From Tenacibaculum sp. Bg11-29 (GTDB taxonomy: Bacteria; Bacteroidota; Bacteroidia; Flavobacteriales; Flavobacteriaceae), in NCBI RefSeq assembly GCF_002836595.1, contig NZ_PJBB01000003.1, positions 1,239,001 through 1,303,000 on the forward strand: 64,000 nt of DNA, written 5' to 3'. The position numbers and the translations under genes are program-made. Below the pieces are notes generated by a model that was given only the letters and a program-made list of their open reading frames with translations, was not told where the DNA came from and made no database searches. Within the stretch, counting starts at the first letter, position 1, and each line of letters starts with the position of its first letter. Below are positions 16,766 to 25,462 of this stretch, piece by piece.

Positions 16766-18391
16766 TTATCCTAAGAAAGAATATTTATAATCAGTTGGTG
16801 TTACAAATGTCTCTTTAATTAAACGAGCAGATGTCCAACGTAATAAGTTCTGAGGAGAACCAGCTTTATCATTTGTTCCAGAAGCTCTTGCTCCTCCAAA
16901 TGGTTGCTGACCTACAACTGCACCAGTTGGCTTGTCGTTAATATAAAAGTTACCAGCAGCGTTTTCTAACGCTTTAGAAGCTTTTTCAACAATGTATCTG
17001 TCTGTAGAGAAAATTGCACCTGTTAATGCATATTGAGTAGATTCATCTACTAATTTTAATGACGCTTCCCATTCCGCATCTTCGTAAACGAAAATAGTCA
17101 TAACAGGTCCGAATAATTCAGTAGTCATTGTTGCATATGTTGGCGACTTCGCTACAATTACAGTAGGCTCAATAAAGTATCCCTTAGTTTTATCATGACC
17201 ACCACCAATAATTACATCAGCGTTTGCGTCAGCTTTAGCAGCATCTAAGAAACTAGCAATTTTATCGAAAGAACCTTCATGAATAACTGCATTTACGTAG
17301 TTAGAAGGGTCTTCTGGAGATCCCATTTTTAATTCAGAAGCTTGCGCAATTAAATGACCTTTAACTTCTTTCCACATTGAAGCAGGGATGTAAGCACGTG
17401 AAGCTGCAGAACATTTTTGACCTTGGTACTCGAAAGAACCTCTAGTAATTCCTGTAGCAACTTGTAAAGGATTTGCTGAGTTATGTGCCCAGATAAAATC
17501 TTTACCACCTGTTTCTCCAACAATTCTTGGGTATGTTTTATAAATGTCAATATTGTTACCAATTTGTTTCCATAAATGTTTAAAAACATGTGTAGAACCT
17601 GTAAAGTGTAATCCAGAGAAATCTGGAGAAGCTAATACAGTATCAGTAATCATTACAGGATCACCATAAACAACGTTAATTACACCGTCAGGTAAACCAG
17701 CTTCTTTAAATAAATCTACAATTACTTGTGCAGAGTATGCTTGATGATCAGATGGTTTCCAAACAACAACATTACCCATTAAAGCAGCAGCAGCAGGTAA
17801 GTTTGCGGCAATAGATGTAAAGTTAAAAGGTGTAATTGCATATACAAAACCTTCTAAAGGTCTATATTCAACTCTGTTCCATATTCCAGGTGCAGAATCT
17901 GGTTGCTCTTTAAATATGTCAATCATGAATTCTACATTAAAACGGAAGAAATCAATCATTTCACAAGCAGCATCAATTTCTGCTTGGTGTACATTTTTAG
18001 ATTGTGCAATCATTGTTGCAGCATTCATTTTTGCTCTATAAGGACCAGCTAATAATTCAGCAGCCTTTAAGAAGATAGAAGCTCTTTCCATCCAACTAAC
18101 GCTAGACCATGCTTCTCTTGCAGCTAATGCTGTAGAAATTGCAGTATCTACGTGCGATTTATCAGCAATGTGATATTGACCAACAACGTGTTTATGGTCG
18201 TGTGGAGGTGTAATATTTCTGGTATTACCAGTTCTTACCTCTTCACCATTAATGTGCATTGGCACATCAATATTGCTATTAAACATTTCTTTATATTTTG
18301 CTAAAAGTTCTTCCCTTTCAGGAGAACCTGGTGCGTAACCCTTAACAGGCTCGTTTACAGCAGCTGGAACGTTAAAAAAACCTCTTCCCAT
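16766..18391 (-). CDS. pruA: L-glutamate gamma-semialdehyde dehydrogenase (P5C dehydrogenase)
   Basis: A 541-aa single-domain enzyme of the mitochondrial-type P5CDH family, oxidising glutamate semialdehyde (from pyrroline-5-carboxylate) to glutamate with NAD+ in proline degradation. Catalytic C327 is in EYQGQKCSAASRA and the base E293 in VGETGGKDF. The cofactor-loop motif FTGSTHVF is near residue 263 and ITPFNFTSIAANLP near 186. There is no proline dehydrogenase domain, unlike E. coli PutA, so PutA/PRODH must be encoded elsewhere. It is monocistronic, with a -7 box at 18441-18434 and clustered TTACC/GGTAA half-sites upstream. Confidence 0.97.
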   Translation of the reverse strand: MGRGFFNVPAAVNEPVKGYAPGSPEREELLAKYKEMFNSNIDVPMHINGEEVRTGNTRNITPPHDHKHVVGQYHIADKSHVDTAISTALAAREAWSSVSWMERASIFLKAAELLAGPYRAKMNAATMIAQSKNVHQAEIDAACEMIDFFRFNVEFMIDIFKEQPDSAPGIWNRVEYRPLEGFVYAITPFNFTSIAANLPAAAALMGNVVVWKPSDHQAYSAQVIVDLFKEAGLPDGVINVVYGDPVMITDTVLASPDFSGLHFTGSTHVFKHLWKQIGNNIDIYKTYPRIVGETGGKDFIWAHNSANPLQVATGITRGSFEYQGQKCSAASRAYIPASMWKEVKGHLIAQASELKMGSPEDPSNYVNAVIHEGSFDKIASFLDAAKADANADVIIGGGHDKTKGYFIEPTVIVAKSPTYATMTTELFGPVMTIFVYEDAEWEASLKLVDESTQYALTGAIFSTDRYIVEKASKALENAAGNFYINDKPTGAVVGQQPFGGARASGTNDKAGSPQNLLRWTSARLIKETFVTPTDYKYSFLG

Positions 18392-18433
18392 TTTAGTATG
18401 TTGTTTGTTAAATTAGATTTAATTTTAAGGGAA

Positions 18434-18441
18434 CAAAGTTA
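18434..18441 (-). promoter_or_regulatory. Predicted -7 box for pruA
   Basis: TAACTTTG on the minus strand, 43 bases upstream of the start codon. Confidence 0.4.
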
Positions 18442-18482
18442 AGTTTATTTTTAGTAATAATTAAATAGTTTTTAGTTCTCAT

Positions 18483-18525
18483 TTACCGAAAGGTAATACA
18501 ATATTTACATGGTAATTTATTTACC
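18483..18525. promoter_or_regulatory. Cluster of TTACC/GGTAA half-sites upstream of pruA
   Basis: TTACC-GAAA-GGTAA (18483-18496), then TTACATGGTAA (18505-18515) and TTACC (18521-18525): inverted half-sites at short spacing 40-85 bases beyond the pruA -7 box. This fits an activator or repressor site array. The rest of the gene-free 18392-18796 shows only A/T-rich sequence and the promoter of the next gene. Confidence 0.35.
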
Positions 18526-18776
18526 TTTAAGAACCTATCGTTTTATATAGGGTTTAAGTGTTGTAGACCATAAAAAATAAGAATATTAGTTGTAGTTTTT
18601 AATAGAATATTAGAACTTTTTTGAATATGTAATAATGTTAAGTGTTTATTTGTAGAAATAATAAATGTAACTTGTTTTTTGATGAAATATGATAAAAAAA
18701 ATGCGAATTGGAATCTAATTGTTACATAATCTTCATTTATGGCTACTTGTAGGGATATAGAAACGAAGTTTTTTAT

Positions 18777-18784
18777 TATTTTTG
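18777..18784 (+). promoter_or_regulatory. Predicted -7 box for the 18797 operon
   Basis: TATTTTTG, 13 bases upstream of the ATG at 18797, so the leader would be only about ten bases long. Confidence 0.5.
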
Positions 18785-18796
18785 CAATAAAAAATT

Positions 18797-19468
18797 ATGT
18801 GTAAAAAACGACTGTTATTCTTATCTATAATCTCACTCTTTTTATTTACAGGATGTTTTGAGTTTGTTGAGGAAATATCTTTTAATAAAGATGGTTCTGG
18901 AGCAGCTATGTTAACAATAAACTTAAGTAAAAGTAAAACCAAGATAGCATCGATAATGTTGCTAGATAGCGTTAATGGATATAAAATACCATCAAAAACA
19001 ACGATTAAAAATAAACTATCAGAAATTGTTCAAAAAATAAAAAGAACTAAAGGGGTTCATAATGTAAAAAGCACCTTGAATTTTGATGAATTTATTGTTA
19101 CGCTGTCTTGTGATTTTGATAATGTGGATGCTCTTAATACCGTTTTGTCAACGTTTAGTTCTAAAAAGCAAGCACTGGCAATAAAAAAGAACAAACACTT
19201 TACGTATAATAAAACTGAAAAAACATTTACTCGTAGTCATCATTTTAATTTAGGTAAAGAGTTTCAGAATACAAAAATGAAAGATCGTGAAGTTTTTGAA
19301 ACAGCCACTTATACAGGTGTGTATCGCTTTGATGGATCTGTAAAATCGTGTACAAATAAACAAGCTAAAATTTCTAGAAGTAAGAAGGCTGTAATGTTGC
19401 GAATTAAAGCGCAAAATATAATAACGAACAAGCAAACTATAAAAAATAAAATTCAACTTAATAATTAA
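18797..19468 (+). CDS. Hypothetical lipoprotein, first gene of a three-gene envelope operon
   Basis: A 223-aa protein with a lipoprotein signal (MCKKRLLFLSIISLFLFTGC, C20 lipidated). The mature part starts FEFVEEISFNKDGSGAAMLTINL, the pattern of lipoproteins with an N-terminal strand carrying 'I.F..DGSG', and continues as mixed alpha/beta to a Lys-rich tail. No enzymatic motif was seen and I do not recognise a named family. Only two bases separate it from the next ORF, and three genes run in the same direction to 22531, so it is probably co-transcribed with the two DUF4836-like proteins. A joint role in the envelope is inferred. Confidence 0.8.
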   Translation: MCKKRLLFLSIISLFLFTGCFEFVEEISFNKDGSGAAMLTINLSKSKTKIASIMLLDSVNGYKIPSKTTIKNKLSEIVQKIKRTKGVHNVKSTLNFDEFIVTLSCDFDNVDALNTVLSTFSSKKQALAIKKNKHFTYNKTEKTFTRSHHFNLGKEFQNTKMKDREVFETATYTGVYRFDGSVKSCTNKQAKISRSKKAVMLRIKAQNIITNKQTIKNKIQLNN

Positions 19469-19476
19469 AAATGACT

Positions 19477-21195
19477 ATGAAAAAAATTATTGTAACACTA
19501 CTATTAGTACACACCTTTGTTGCTATGCAAGCGCAAAAGTTAGAGAGTAAAGTGCCTAATAATGCAGATATTGTTATTGAAGCAAATGCAGAAAATTTAT
19601 TTAAATTAATTAATGTTTCTGACATAAATAATAACATGTTAGGAGAGGAGATATTAAAAAATATTAATAGAAGGAGAGAAAACAAAGTAACTTCAGTAAG
19701 TAAAACGGGAGTTAATATAAAATCAAACGCATATTACTTCTTTCAGAAAACGGATAGTATATCATATCATACGATTTTAGTAGAGCTTAATGATAGAAAG
19801 TTATATGAATCTATGCTGAAGAAAAGGAATGTAGAGAAAATACAAAAAGAAAATGGGTATAGTTTTATTAGAGGAAGTAGAGAGGTAACAATATGGAACG
19901 ATAAGCTGCTTTTAATTGTTAATGCTCAGAAATCATATAGTTACTTTAAGAAACATAAAGAGCGTTTTGAGGCTTTAAAGGAAGAAGGAGAATCTATGTA
20001 CGCTGTTAAAAAGAGATTTTCAAAATTATGGACATTAAAGAAAGCTTTTTCAATTTTAGAGAATAATGGTTTGTCTAGTTCTATAGCAACCAACTCAAGT
20101 TTTCAAAAAGGTAAGAAAAAAGGTGCGTCGGCAACTCTTTGGGTTCGTAATTATGGAATGTTAATGTCTGATGTTATTGGGTCATTAGGTAGCAGTGTTT
20201 ACGGGGCTATGCCTTATTTAAGTCTGCAAAAAGGTAATAACATATACGGGATAGAAGAGGTTACAGCTAATTTATTCTTTAATGAAAGTAGTGCAAGTAT
20301 TTCATTAGATATGTTTATTAGTGATGATATGAAAAAATCTTTCAAAAAGATTTATAATAAAAAAATGAATAACACTTTGATTAATAGTTTTGATCATAAT
20401 AAAGCTTTAGCTTTTTGGAGTGTTTCTATGAATACGGAAGAGTTACTTCTTGAGTACCCAGGAATGATGGATAAGATGTACGGAGGTATGTTGCCAAAGT
20501 TTAAAGAAGAAATTGATATTGTAGGAGATTTATTATCATTAGTATTAGATGAAAAAGCGATTGCTGAATTATTTACAGGTGATGCTTTATTTGTTTTAAA
20601 TGATTTTTCGGAACAAGATGTTAGTTACACTAGTTATAAATATGATGATGATTATAAGCGTAAGGCAATAGTTAAAACCAAAAAAATATTAGTTCCTGAC
20701 TTTACATTAATGATTGGGTCAGAGAAAAAAGAATTGCTAAACAAGATGTTTAGATTAGGGAAAAAACATAAAGCTGTAAGTGAGTTTAATGGTGTTTTTG
20801 AATTTGATAAAAAAATAGGGAAACTTCCTTTTAACTTATACGCAGTTGTTAAAAATAATGTTTTATATGTAACAACATCAAAAACAAGAGCTGTTGGTAT
20901 TAGAGTCGGTAGAGGTGATTACAAGTCTACTAAATATCGTAAATTAATAAAAAATAATTCTAGTGTGTTATATACAGACGTAAATAGGTTAATTGAGAAT
21001 TTGCCTACAAATTTGTTTGGTAGAGATGAAAGAAAAATGAGTGCTTTTTCTAAAGAGAATGTCAAAGATGCTTACTTTAAAGTTTCAAAAGTAAAAGGAA
21101 ATAAAATGTCTTCAGAATTAAGATTAAATACAAATGGTAAAAATGGAAACACGTTAAAAACGTTGTTTAAGTTTATAGACCATATGGCAAAGTAA
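19477..21195 (+). CDS. Exported DUF4836-like protein
   Basis: About 572 aa starting at the second ATG (19477). That start gives a clean signal peptide (MKKIIVTLLLVHTFVAMQAQ), whereas the ATG at 19471 only adds two residues. The mature part begins KVPNNADIVIEANAENLFKL, which matches the opening of DUF4836-like proteins ('IP..A..V..I....L..K'). An acidic segment, YKYDDDYKRKAIVKTKK near residue 389, is echoed in the next gene. No catalytic motif was recognised. The function is unknown and it is probably periplasmic or surface-linked. It is the middle gene of an operon, 4 bases before the next ATG. Confidence 0.72.
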   Translation: MKKIIVTLLLVHTFVAMQAQKLESKVPNNADIVIEANAENLFKLINVSDINNNMLGEEILKNINRRRENKVTSVSKTGVNIKSNAYYFFQKTDSISYHTILVELNDRKLYESMLKKRNVEKIQKENGYSFIRGSREVTIWNDKLLLIVNAQKSYSYFKKHKERFEALKEEGESMYAVKKRFSKLWTLKKAFSILENNGLSSSIATNSSFQKGKKKGASATLWVRNYGMLMSDVIGSLGSSVYGAMPYLSLQKGNNIYGIEEVTANLFFNESSASISLDMFISDDMKKSFKKIYNKKMNNTLINSFDHNKALAFWSVSMNTEELLLEYPGMMDKMYGGMLPKFKEEIDIVGDLLSLVLDEKAIAELFTGDALFVLNDFSEQDVSYTSYKYDDDYKRKAIVKTKKILVPDFTLMIGSEKKELLNKMFRLGKKHKAVSEFNGVFEFDKKIGKLPFNLYAVVKNNVLYVTTSKTRAVGIRVGRGDYKSTKYRKLIKNNSSVLYTDVNRLIENLPTNLFGRDERKMSAFSKENVKDAYFKVSKVKGNKMSSELRLNTNGKNGNTLKTLFKFIDHMAK

Positions 21196-21199
21196 ATAA

Positions 21200-22531
21200 A
21201 TGATTAAAAAAATAGTTTATACTGTTATAATTATATTTGGTATATTATTTACAGTTGGGTATTTTAGATATAACCCAACTGTAAATTTTACTAAAGAGAT
21301 ACCTGTTTATGCAGAGGCAATTGTTCGTGTTAATTTACGTGAAATTGAATATACTATTATAAAGGATGTTGTAAAGCATCCTTTTTTGTATTTTAAATCA
21401 ACGAGTAGTTCATCTAGTTCTAAAACTAAATTGTCTTTATTTGATCAGATAAAGATGCCAGTAAACCTTCTTTTTTATACAAATTACAGTCGTTTAAAAG
21501 ATATTTGGATTAGTAGCGTTGTTGAGGTAAAAGATAAGAGTAAGTTAGCGTCGTTTTTTAAACAAGAAAATTATATTAAAAAAAGGTTTGAAGGTATTGA
21601 TTGCTTTTTTTATAAAAACAATGTTTACATTCTAGATAATAACAACTTAAGAATACTGTTTGGTTTTGGTGGAATTACTAAAATTGAAGAGGAAATAAAA
21701 TTTATTTTACAAAACAAGGCTTATTTAAAAGAAGGAGATAAAACTTTTTTTAATGTAAAGAATAGTGATAAGCTTGTTACGGTGTCAACTAAAAAAGAAG
21801 GTTTTTTTGAATTAGGAATAGATAATGAAAACTTTTTGTTAAGTGGGGAATTGATAAAAGGAAATAGTTTGTTTTTACCTTATACAGCATTAAAAAAAAC
21901 AAATTCTTTACTATCAGTTTCAGGAAGAGTTAAGAGTCATTTACTGTCTGGTTTGTTAAAAGAAGAACAAAAAAATAAGTTTAAAAAATTAACAAACTTA
22001 TCATTAGATTCTATTACTAGTCATTGGAATGGTAATTTTGATGTTGAATTAAAATCTTTTGTTCATGAAAATGATACAATAGTAACATATGAGTATGACG
22101 ATGATTTTAATAAAGTGGAAAAAATGACCATTCAGAAAAATACAATACCAGCTATTAATGTTAATATAGGAGGAAGTAGTTTGTTTGGTTATTTGTATTC
22201 TAAAGAAGCTGTTAAAAGGGTTGATGGCGATACTTTGTTGGTTGTAAACCCTTTTTTTAAAACTTACGCAGGTAAAAGGAAAAGTAACTTTTCTTTATCT
22301 TCAAAAGGAATTGATGCGAGTGATTTTCAAAGAGAGGGAGCTAACAAGTTTTTACTTTTTTTTGATGTAGATAAATACATGAAAGCGAAGAAGGGCACTT
22401 ATGGTATTTCTAATAAACAGCTCTCTTTAGTAAAAAAGATTAATGCTTTTGTTACTAAAGAGAATAAAGTAGAAGTAAGAGTTTGTTTAAAAACCTCTCC
22501 TCAAAACTTTATGATTCAATTGCTAAAGTAA
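21200..22531 (+). CDS. DUF4836-like membrane-anchored paralogue
   Basis: A 443-aa protein with one N-terminal hydrophobic helix (residues 4-21), probably a signal anchor. It resembles the preceding protein in layout: an opening that ends in IPVYAEAIVRVNLREI, a central globular part, and the shared acidic motif TYEYDDDFNKVEKMTIQK near residue 297 followed by IPAINVNIGG. It carries a Ser run (residues 68-74). It is the last gene of the operon, with its stop one base from the 3' end of the convergent DUF3667 gene, so no terminator fits between them. Its role is unknown. Confidence 0.7.
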   Translation: MIKKIVYTVIIIFGILFTVGYFRYNPTVNFTKEIPVYAEAIVRVNLREIEYTIIKDVVKHPFLYFKSTSSSSSSKTKLSLFDQIKMPVNLLFYTNYSRLKDIWISSVVEVKDKSKLASFFKQENYIKKRFEGIDCFFYKNNVYILDNNNLRILFGFGGITKIEEEIKFILQNKAYLKEGDKTFFNVKNSDKLVTVSTKKEGFFELGIDNENFLLSGELIKGNSLFLPYTALKKTNSLLSVSGRVKSHLLSGLLKEEQKNKFKKLTNLSLDSITSHWNGNFDVELKSFVHENDTIVTYEYDDDFNKVEKMTIQKNTIPAINVNIGGSSLFGYLYSKEAVKRVDGDTLLVVNPFFKTYAGKRKSNFSLSSKGIDASDFQREGANKFLLFFDVDKYMKAKKGTYGISNKQLSLVKKINAFVTKENKVEVRVCLKTSPQNFMIQLLK

Positions 22532-22532
22532 T

Positions 22533-23648
22533 TTAATATAATGCAAAAGCTATAAACGAAATTGTTAAGGAGCCAAGTATTGCAAGTATAAAAAATATAG
22601 AATTAGCGATAAGGTATTTTATAAAAGTTTTAAAAATTTTTTGACCATAAAATTTCTTCATAGCCATGAATAAGTATATTGAAAAGAGTGTTAAAAATGC
22701 ACCAAGTAAATATTCAGCATCTTTAAAAAAACCGATTAAATAAAAAATAGAAAAGAGTAAAAAGAAAACAGTTTGAGTGTGAAAAACAAAAACTAAATGT
22801 TCTACATAGGTGAATTTTCTTCTAATATAAATAATACGTAAAAATAACGTAAAAAGTGGCAATAGGATAAAAAGAGCAATTGAAGCATATGATAATATCT
22901 GACGAGAAAATTTTTGTGCTTCATCTTCTTTAGAAAGAAAAGAGTTAAATACTTTTGCTCTTGAGTATAAAAACCTGTTTCCGAAATCTTTTTTCAAATG
23001 CAAGCTATCTAAGGCGTTGTCAAGGCTTATTTCTGAATTTTTTTTCTGAAACTTCATGAACTTAGTAATTCTATCAGAGTCACTAAAGCCAATATTTAAC
23101 ATTGATTGATTAGGGTTTCCATCTATTTTTAAAGAATCAAATTTCTGCTTAATCAATTTTGCTTTAACTGAATCCTGTTTGTCGATTTCTTTGAAAACAA
23201 CTTCTTGAATTGAATCTAAATTTACTTCGAGTGCTTTTATGCCGTTCTCGTCAATTTTTATTTTTGATGTTTTTTCTTTAAAAGACTTTCCGTTTTGTAG
23301 CTCGTTAAATTTGTTATAACTTTCAGTAACTCCAATGATTAAAAAGAAAATAACAGATACGGTAAGATAGAATCTAAAAGGGTTAGAGTATCTGTCTCTT
23401 TTGCCTTCAATATAATCTTTAGATACTTTACCTGGGTTTATTAATAAGGGTATTAATGTTCTCCAAAATTTAGCATCCCAAGAAAAGAAACCTGCAAAAA
23501 CCTCACGAATAAAATTACTCAATGTGATTTTTTTTCCTTTATTTTTTTGGCCACATTCAGGACAATAATTTTCATTCTTAGTAAATGGATAGCCGCAATT
23601 TAAGCAATTAGGTTCTTGTATAATTGCAACCTTATTTTTCTTGACCAT
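22533..23648 (-). CDS. DUF3667 membrane protein with N-terminal zinc ribbon
   Basis: A 371-aa protein of the DUF3667 family. A double-CxxC zinc ribbon lies at residues 16-34 (CLNCGYPF...YCPECGQ). It is followed by the DUF3667 core (ITLSNFIREVFAGFFSWDAK, LLINPGKVSKDYIEGKR, NPFRFYLTVSVIFF), a long soluble insert (about residues 115-240), and four or so C-terminal helices. Its function is unknown. The start overlaps the ApaG stop by one base (TAATG), so translation is coupled. Membrane location is clear, but the role of the zinc ribbon is not. Confidence 0.88.
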   Translation of the reverse strand: MVKKNKVAIIQEPNCLNCGYPFTKNENYCPECGQKNKGKKITLSNFIREVFAGFFSWDAKFWRTLIPLLINPGKVSKDYIEGKRDRYSNPFRFYLTVSVIFFLIIGVTESYNKFNELQNGKSFKEKTSKIKIDENGIKALEVNLDSIQEVVFKEIDKQDSVKAKLIKQKFDSLKIDGNPNQSMLNIGFSDSDRITKFMKFQKKNSEISLDNALDSLHLKKDFGNRFLYSRAKVFNSFLSKEDEAQKFSRQILSYASIALFILLPLFTLFLRIIYIRRKFTYVEHLVFVFHTQTVFFLLFSIFYLIGFFKDAEYLLGAFLTLFSIYLFMAMKKFYGQKIFKTFIKYLIANSIFFILAILGSLTISFIAFALY

Positions 23649-24034
23649 TAATTTAAAATAGGAGTAGAGGTTAGTTTGAATGTTGGTATGGTTACTAGAA
23701 ATTCTTCTGAGTTTTCAAAGTTAATCATTTTGTAGTTTCCTTTCATTGCCCCAATGGGTGAGTGTAAAAAACAATTAGATTTATAGCTGTATGTTTCATT
23801 CGGTTTAAGAATAGGGGTTTTACCAATAACACCAATTCCCTCAACATATTCTGTGTTGTTAAGTGAATCTAAAATTACCCAAAACCGTTCCAAAAGTTTT
23901 ACGGTATCTTTTGATTTATTTTCAATTGATACGTAGTAACTAAAAGAATAATATTCTTGATCTTTATGCTGTATTAGACCATTAAAAGTGGTCTTGACGG
24001 CTATTTTTATGCCTTTTGTTATTTGTTGAAACAT
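23648..24034 (-). CDS. apaG: ApaG-domain protein
   Basis: A 128-aa protein covering one ApaG/DUF525 domain, an immunoglobulin-like beta sandwich. Family marks include the opening strand KIAVKTTFNG, YSFSYYVSIENKSKDTVKLLERFWVI, the GIGVIGKTPILKPNETYSY segment (usually 'G.GVVGEQP.L.PGE.F.Y'), and SPIGAMKGNYKM (usually 'TP.G.M.G.Y'). The biochemical role in bacteria is unsettled; it was linked genetically to Co2+/Mg2+ efflux. It lies between the T9SS Plug gene (50 bases upstream on the same strand) and DUF3667. Confidence 0.92.
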   Translation of the reverse strand: MFQQITKGIKIAVKTTFNGLIQHKDQEYYSFSYYVSIENKSKDTVKLLERFWVILDSLNNTEYVEGIGVIGKTPILKPNETYSYKSNCFLHSPIGAMKGNYKMINFENSEEFLVTIPTFKLTSTPILN

Positions 24035-24084
24035 CGCCTAAATATAAACTTTTTTATGATTTAGTCAACTTTTACGGCTATAAA

Positions 24085-25305
24085 TCACCTATTTTGGTTA
24101 AAATATCCATTTCCTACACCAATAACTCTGTCGTACATTTCACCAAAAGGTTTGTAATATATAATTGCAGTGTATTCATTTTCAGTTTGATAAAAGGAGC
24201 CGTCAATTTCGTTTAAATCAATAATTCCATTATTACTTAGTGTAGCGTAGTTATAATTATAAAATCCTTGTTTAAATTTAATTGTTGTTTGGTACATTTC
24301 GTTAGCAGCATTGTACTTCATTTTATTTTCAGTAGATAGTTGGTAGTTGTTAAAGGCTCCATATACAAAAACATCTTTGTTTTCTAAAGGTTCAAAAGCA
24401 TCTAAAGAAAAATGAACCATTGAATAGTCAGCCTCTGTGTTAGCATCGTTAGCTTCTAAGGTTCTCACAACAAATTGTCCATTTATGTCTGGGTTATAGG
24501 TGTAGGTTTTATCAATTCTTTCTTCATCACTATATAGGTAGCTATGGTAGATTTCTTTTCTTTCAGTTTTGGCTATATTTAAACTAGTGCTTCGTAAATA
24601 TTTACTATCAAAGTTTAAAAACTCATTCCCTCCAGAGAAATTTGTTTTAAGTGTGTGATTGTATAATAGTTGTTGAGGTTTTATAAACTGAGGTTTAATG
24701 TTGTTAATAGCAGTGTTCCAATTGTGGTTTTGAATTAAAACAGCATTAATTTCTTGGTTAGCGTTGTTAATTGATATGTTTTGATGATTAACCGAAAACT
24801 GAATTGTTTGTTTTTTGTTGTTTGATTTTGTGTCTCTACTTCTAAAAACGGCAACTCCAACCATGGTAATATCTTCGTAAAAAATACAACGTCTAGAAAA
24901 AACGACTTCATAATCTTCATTTAAAATGGAAATTAAATAATTTCCACTTTTTGTAATAATCGTATTTTGATTCGGAATTTCAACTGAATAATGCGTGTAG
25001 GGCTGTAATGTGTTAAAAGAATTAGTAACGTTGGTTATTTCATTTTCATCAAAACCATCAATATATTGATTTGATGTTAAGTTGCTAGATTTCCAATCAT
25101 GAGTCATATGCTCAATTTTATACTGATATTCTTTATTGTCAGCATCTAAATCGTCAAACGATAATTTTAAAACTTCTCCTAATCGCACAATTGCCGAATA
25201 CTGATTCGTATTGTATTTTGGACGTAACTGAATTGTTTTAATGTTTTGAGCATTTATTATTACAGAGAATGCACAAAATAAGAAGGTTAAAAGTAGTTTT
25301 TTCAT
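24085..25305 (-). CDS. Type IX secretion system Plug protein (DUF5103)
   Basis: A 406-aa exported protein recognised as DUF5103, the family that includes the Plug protein sealing the periplasmic side of the SprA translocon in T9SS. The signal peptide is MKKLLLTFLFCAFSVIINAQ. The mature part starts NIKTIQLRPKYNTNQYSAIVRLGEVLKLSFDDLD and has the conserved KIEHMTHDWKSSNLTSNQYIDGF block near residue 64. The C-terminal half holds VYGAFNNYQLSTENKMKYN and FKQGFYNYNYA. It is the only T9SS machinery gene in the window, and two large T9SS cargo proteins lie 9-15 kb away. -7-like boxes are at 25318-25311 and 25339-25332. Confidence 0.88.
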   Translation of the reverse strand: MKKLLLTFLFCAFSVIINAQNIKTIQLRPKYNTNQYSAIVRLGEVLKLSFDDLDADNKEYQYKIEHMTHDWKSSNLTSNQYIDGFDENEITNVTNSFNTLQPYTHYSVEIPNQNTIITKSGNYLISILNEDYEVVFSRRCIFYEDITMVGVAVFRSRDTKSNNKKQTIQFSVNHQNISINNANQEINAVLIQNHNWNTAINNIKPQFIKPQQLLYNHTLKTNFSGGNEFLNFDSKYLRSTSLNIAKTERKEIYHSYLYSDEERIDKTYTYNPDINGQFVVRTLEANDANTEADYSMVHFSLDAFEPLENKDVFVYGAFNNYQLSTENKMKYNAANEMYQTTIKFKQGFYNYNYATLSNNGIIDLNEIDGSFYQTENEYTAIIYYKPFGEMYDRVIGVGNGYFNQNR

Positions 25306-25421
25306 AAATGCAAATGTATCAAAATGTAAGCCAAAGGTAACTGATTATTTAGAACAGGTATAAATAAAGAGTTATTCAAAAGATAAAAATACAAATTCGT
25401 ATCCAAAAAATTCAAAACCTG

Positions 25422-25429
25422 TAAATTTG
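25422..25429 (+). promoter_or_regulatory. Predicted -7 box for the nqr operon
   Basis: TAAATTTG, 34 bases before the nqrA ATG and the only good TAnnTTTG match in the intergenic space. Confidence 0.45.
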
Positions 25430-25462
25430 CTTGTTTTTAGAAAATCAATTTAATCAGTTCCT

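Noticed and set aside
18392..18796. Riboswitch or tRNA in the 405-base gap
   Set aside because: Only short hairpins with half-site character were seen; no cloverleaf or known aptamer pattern.
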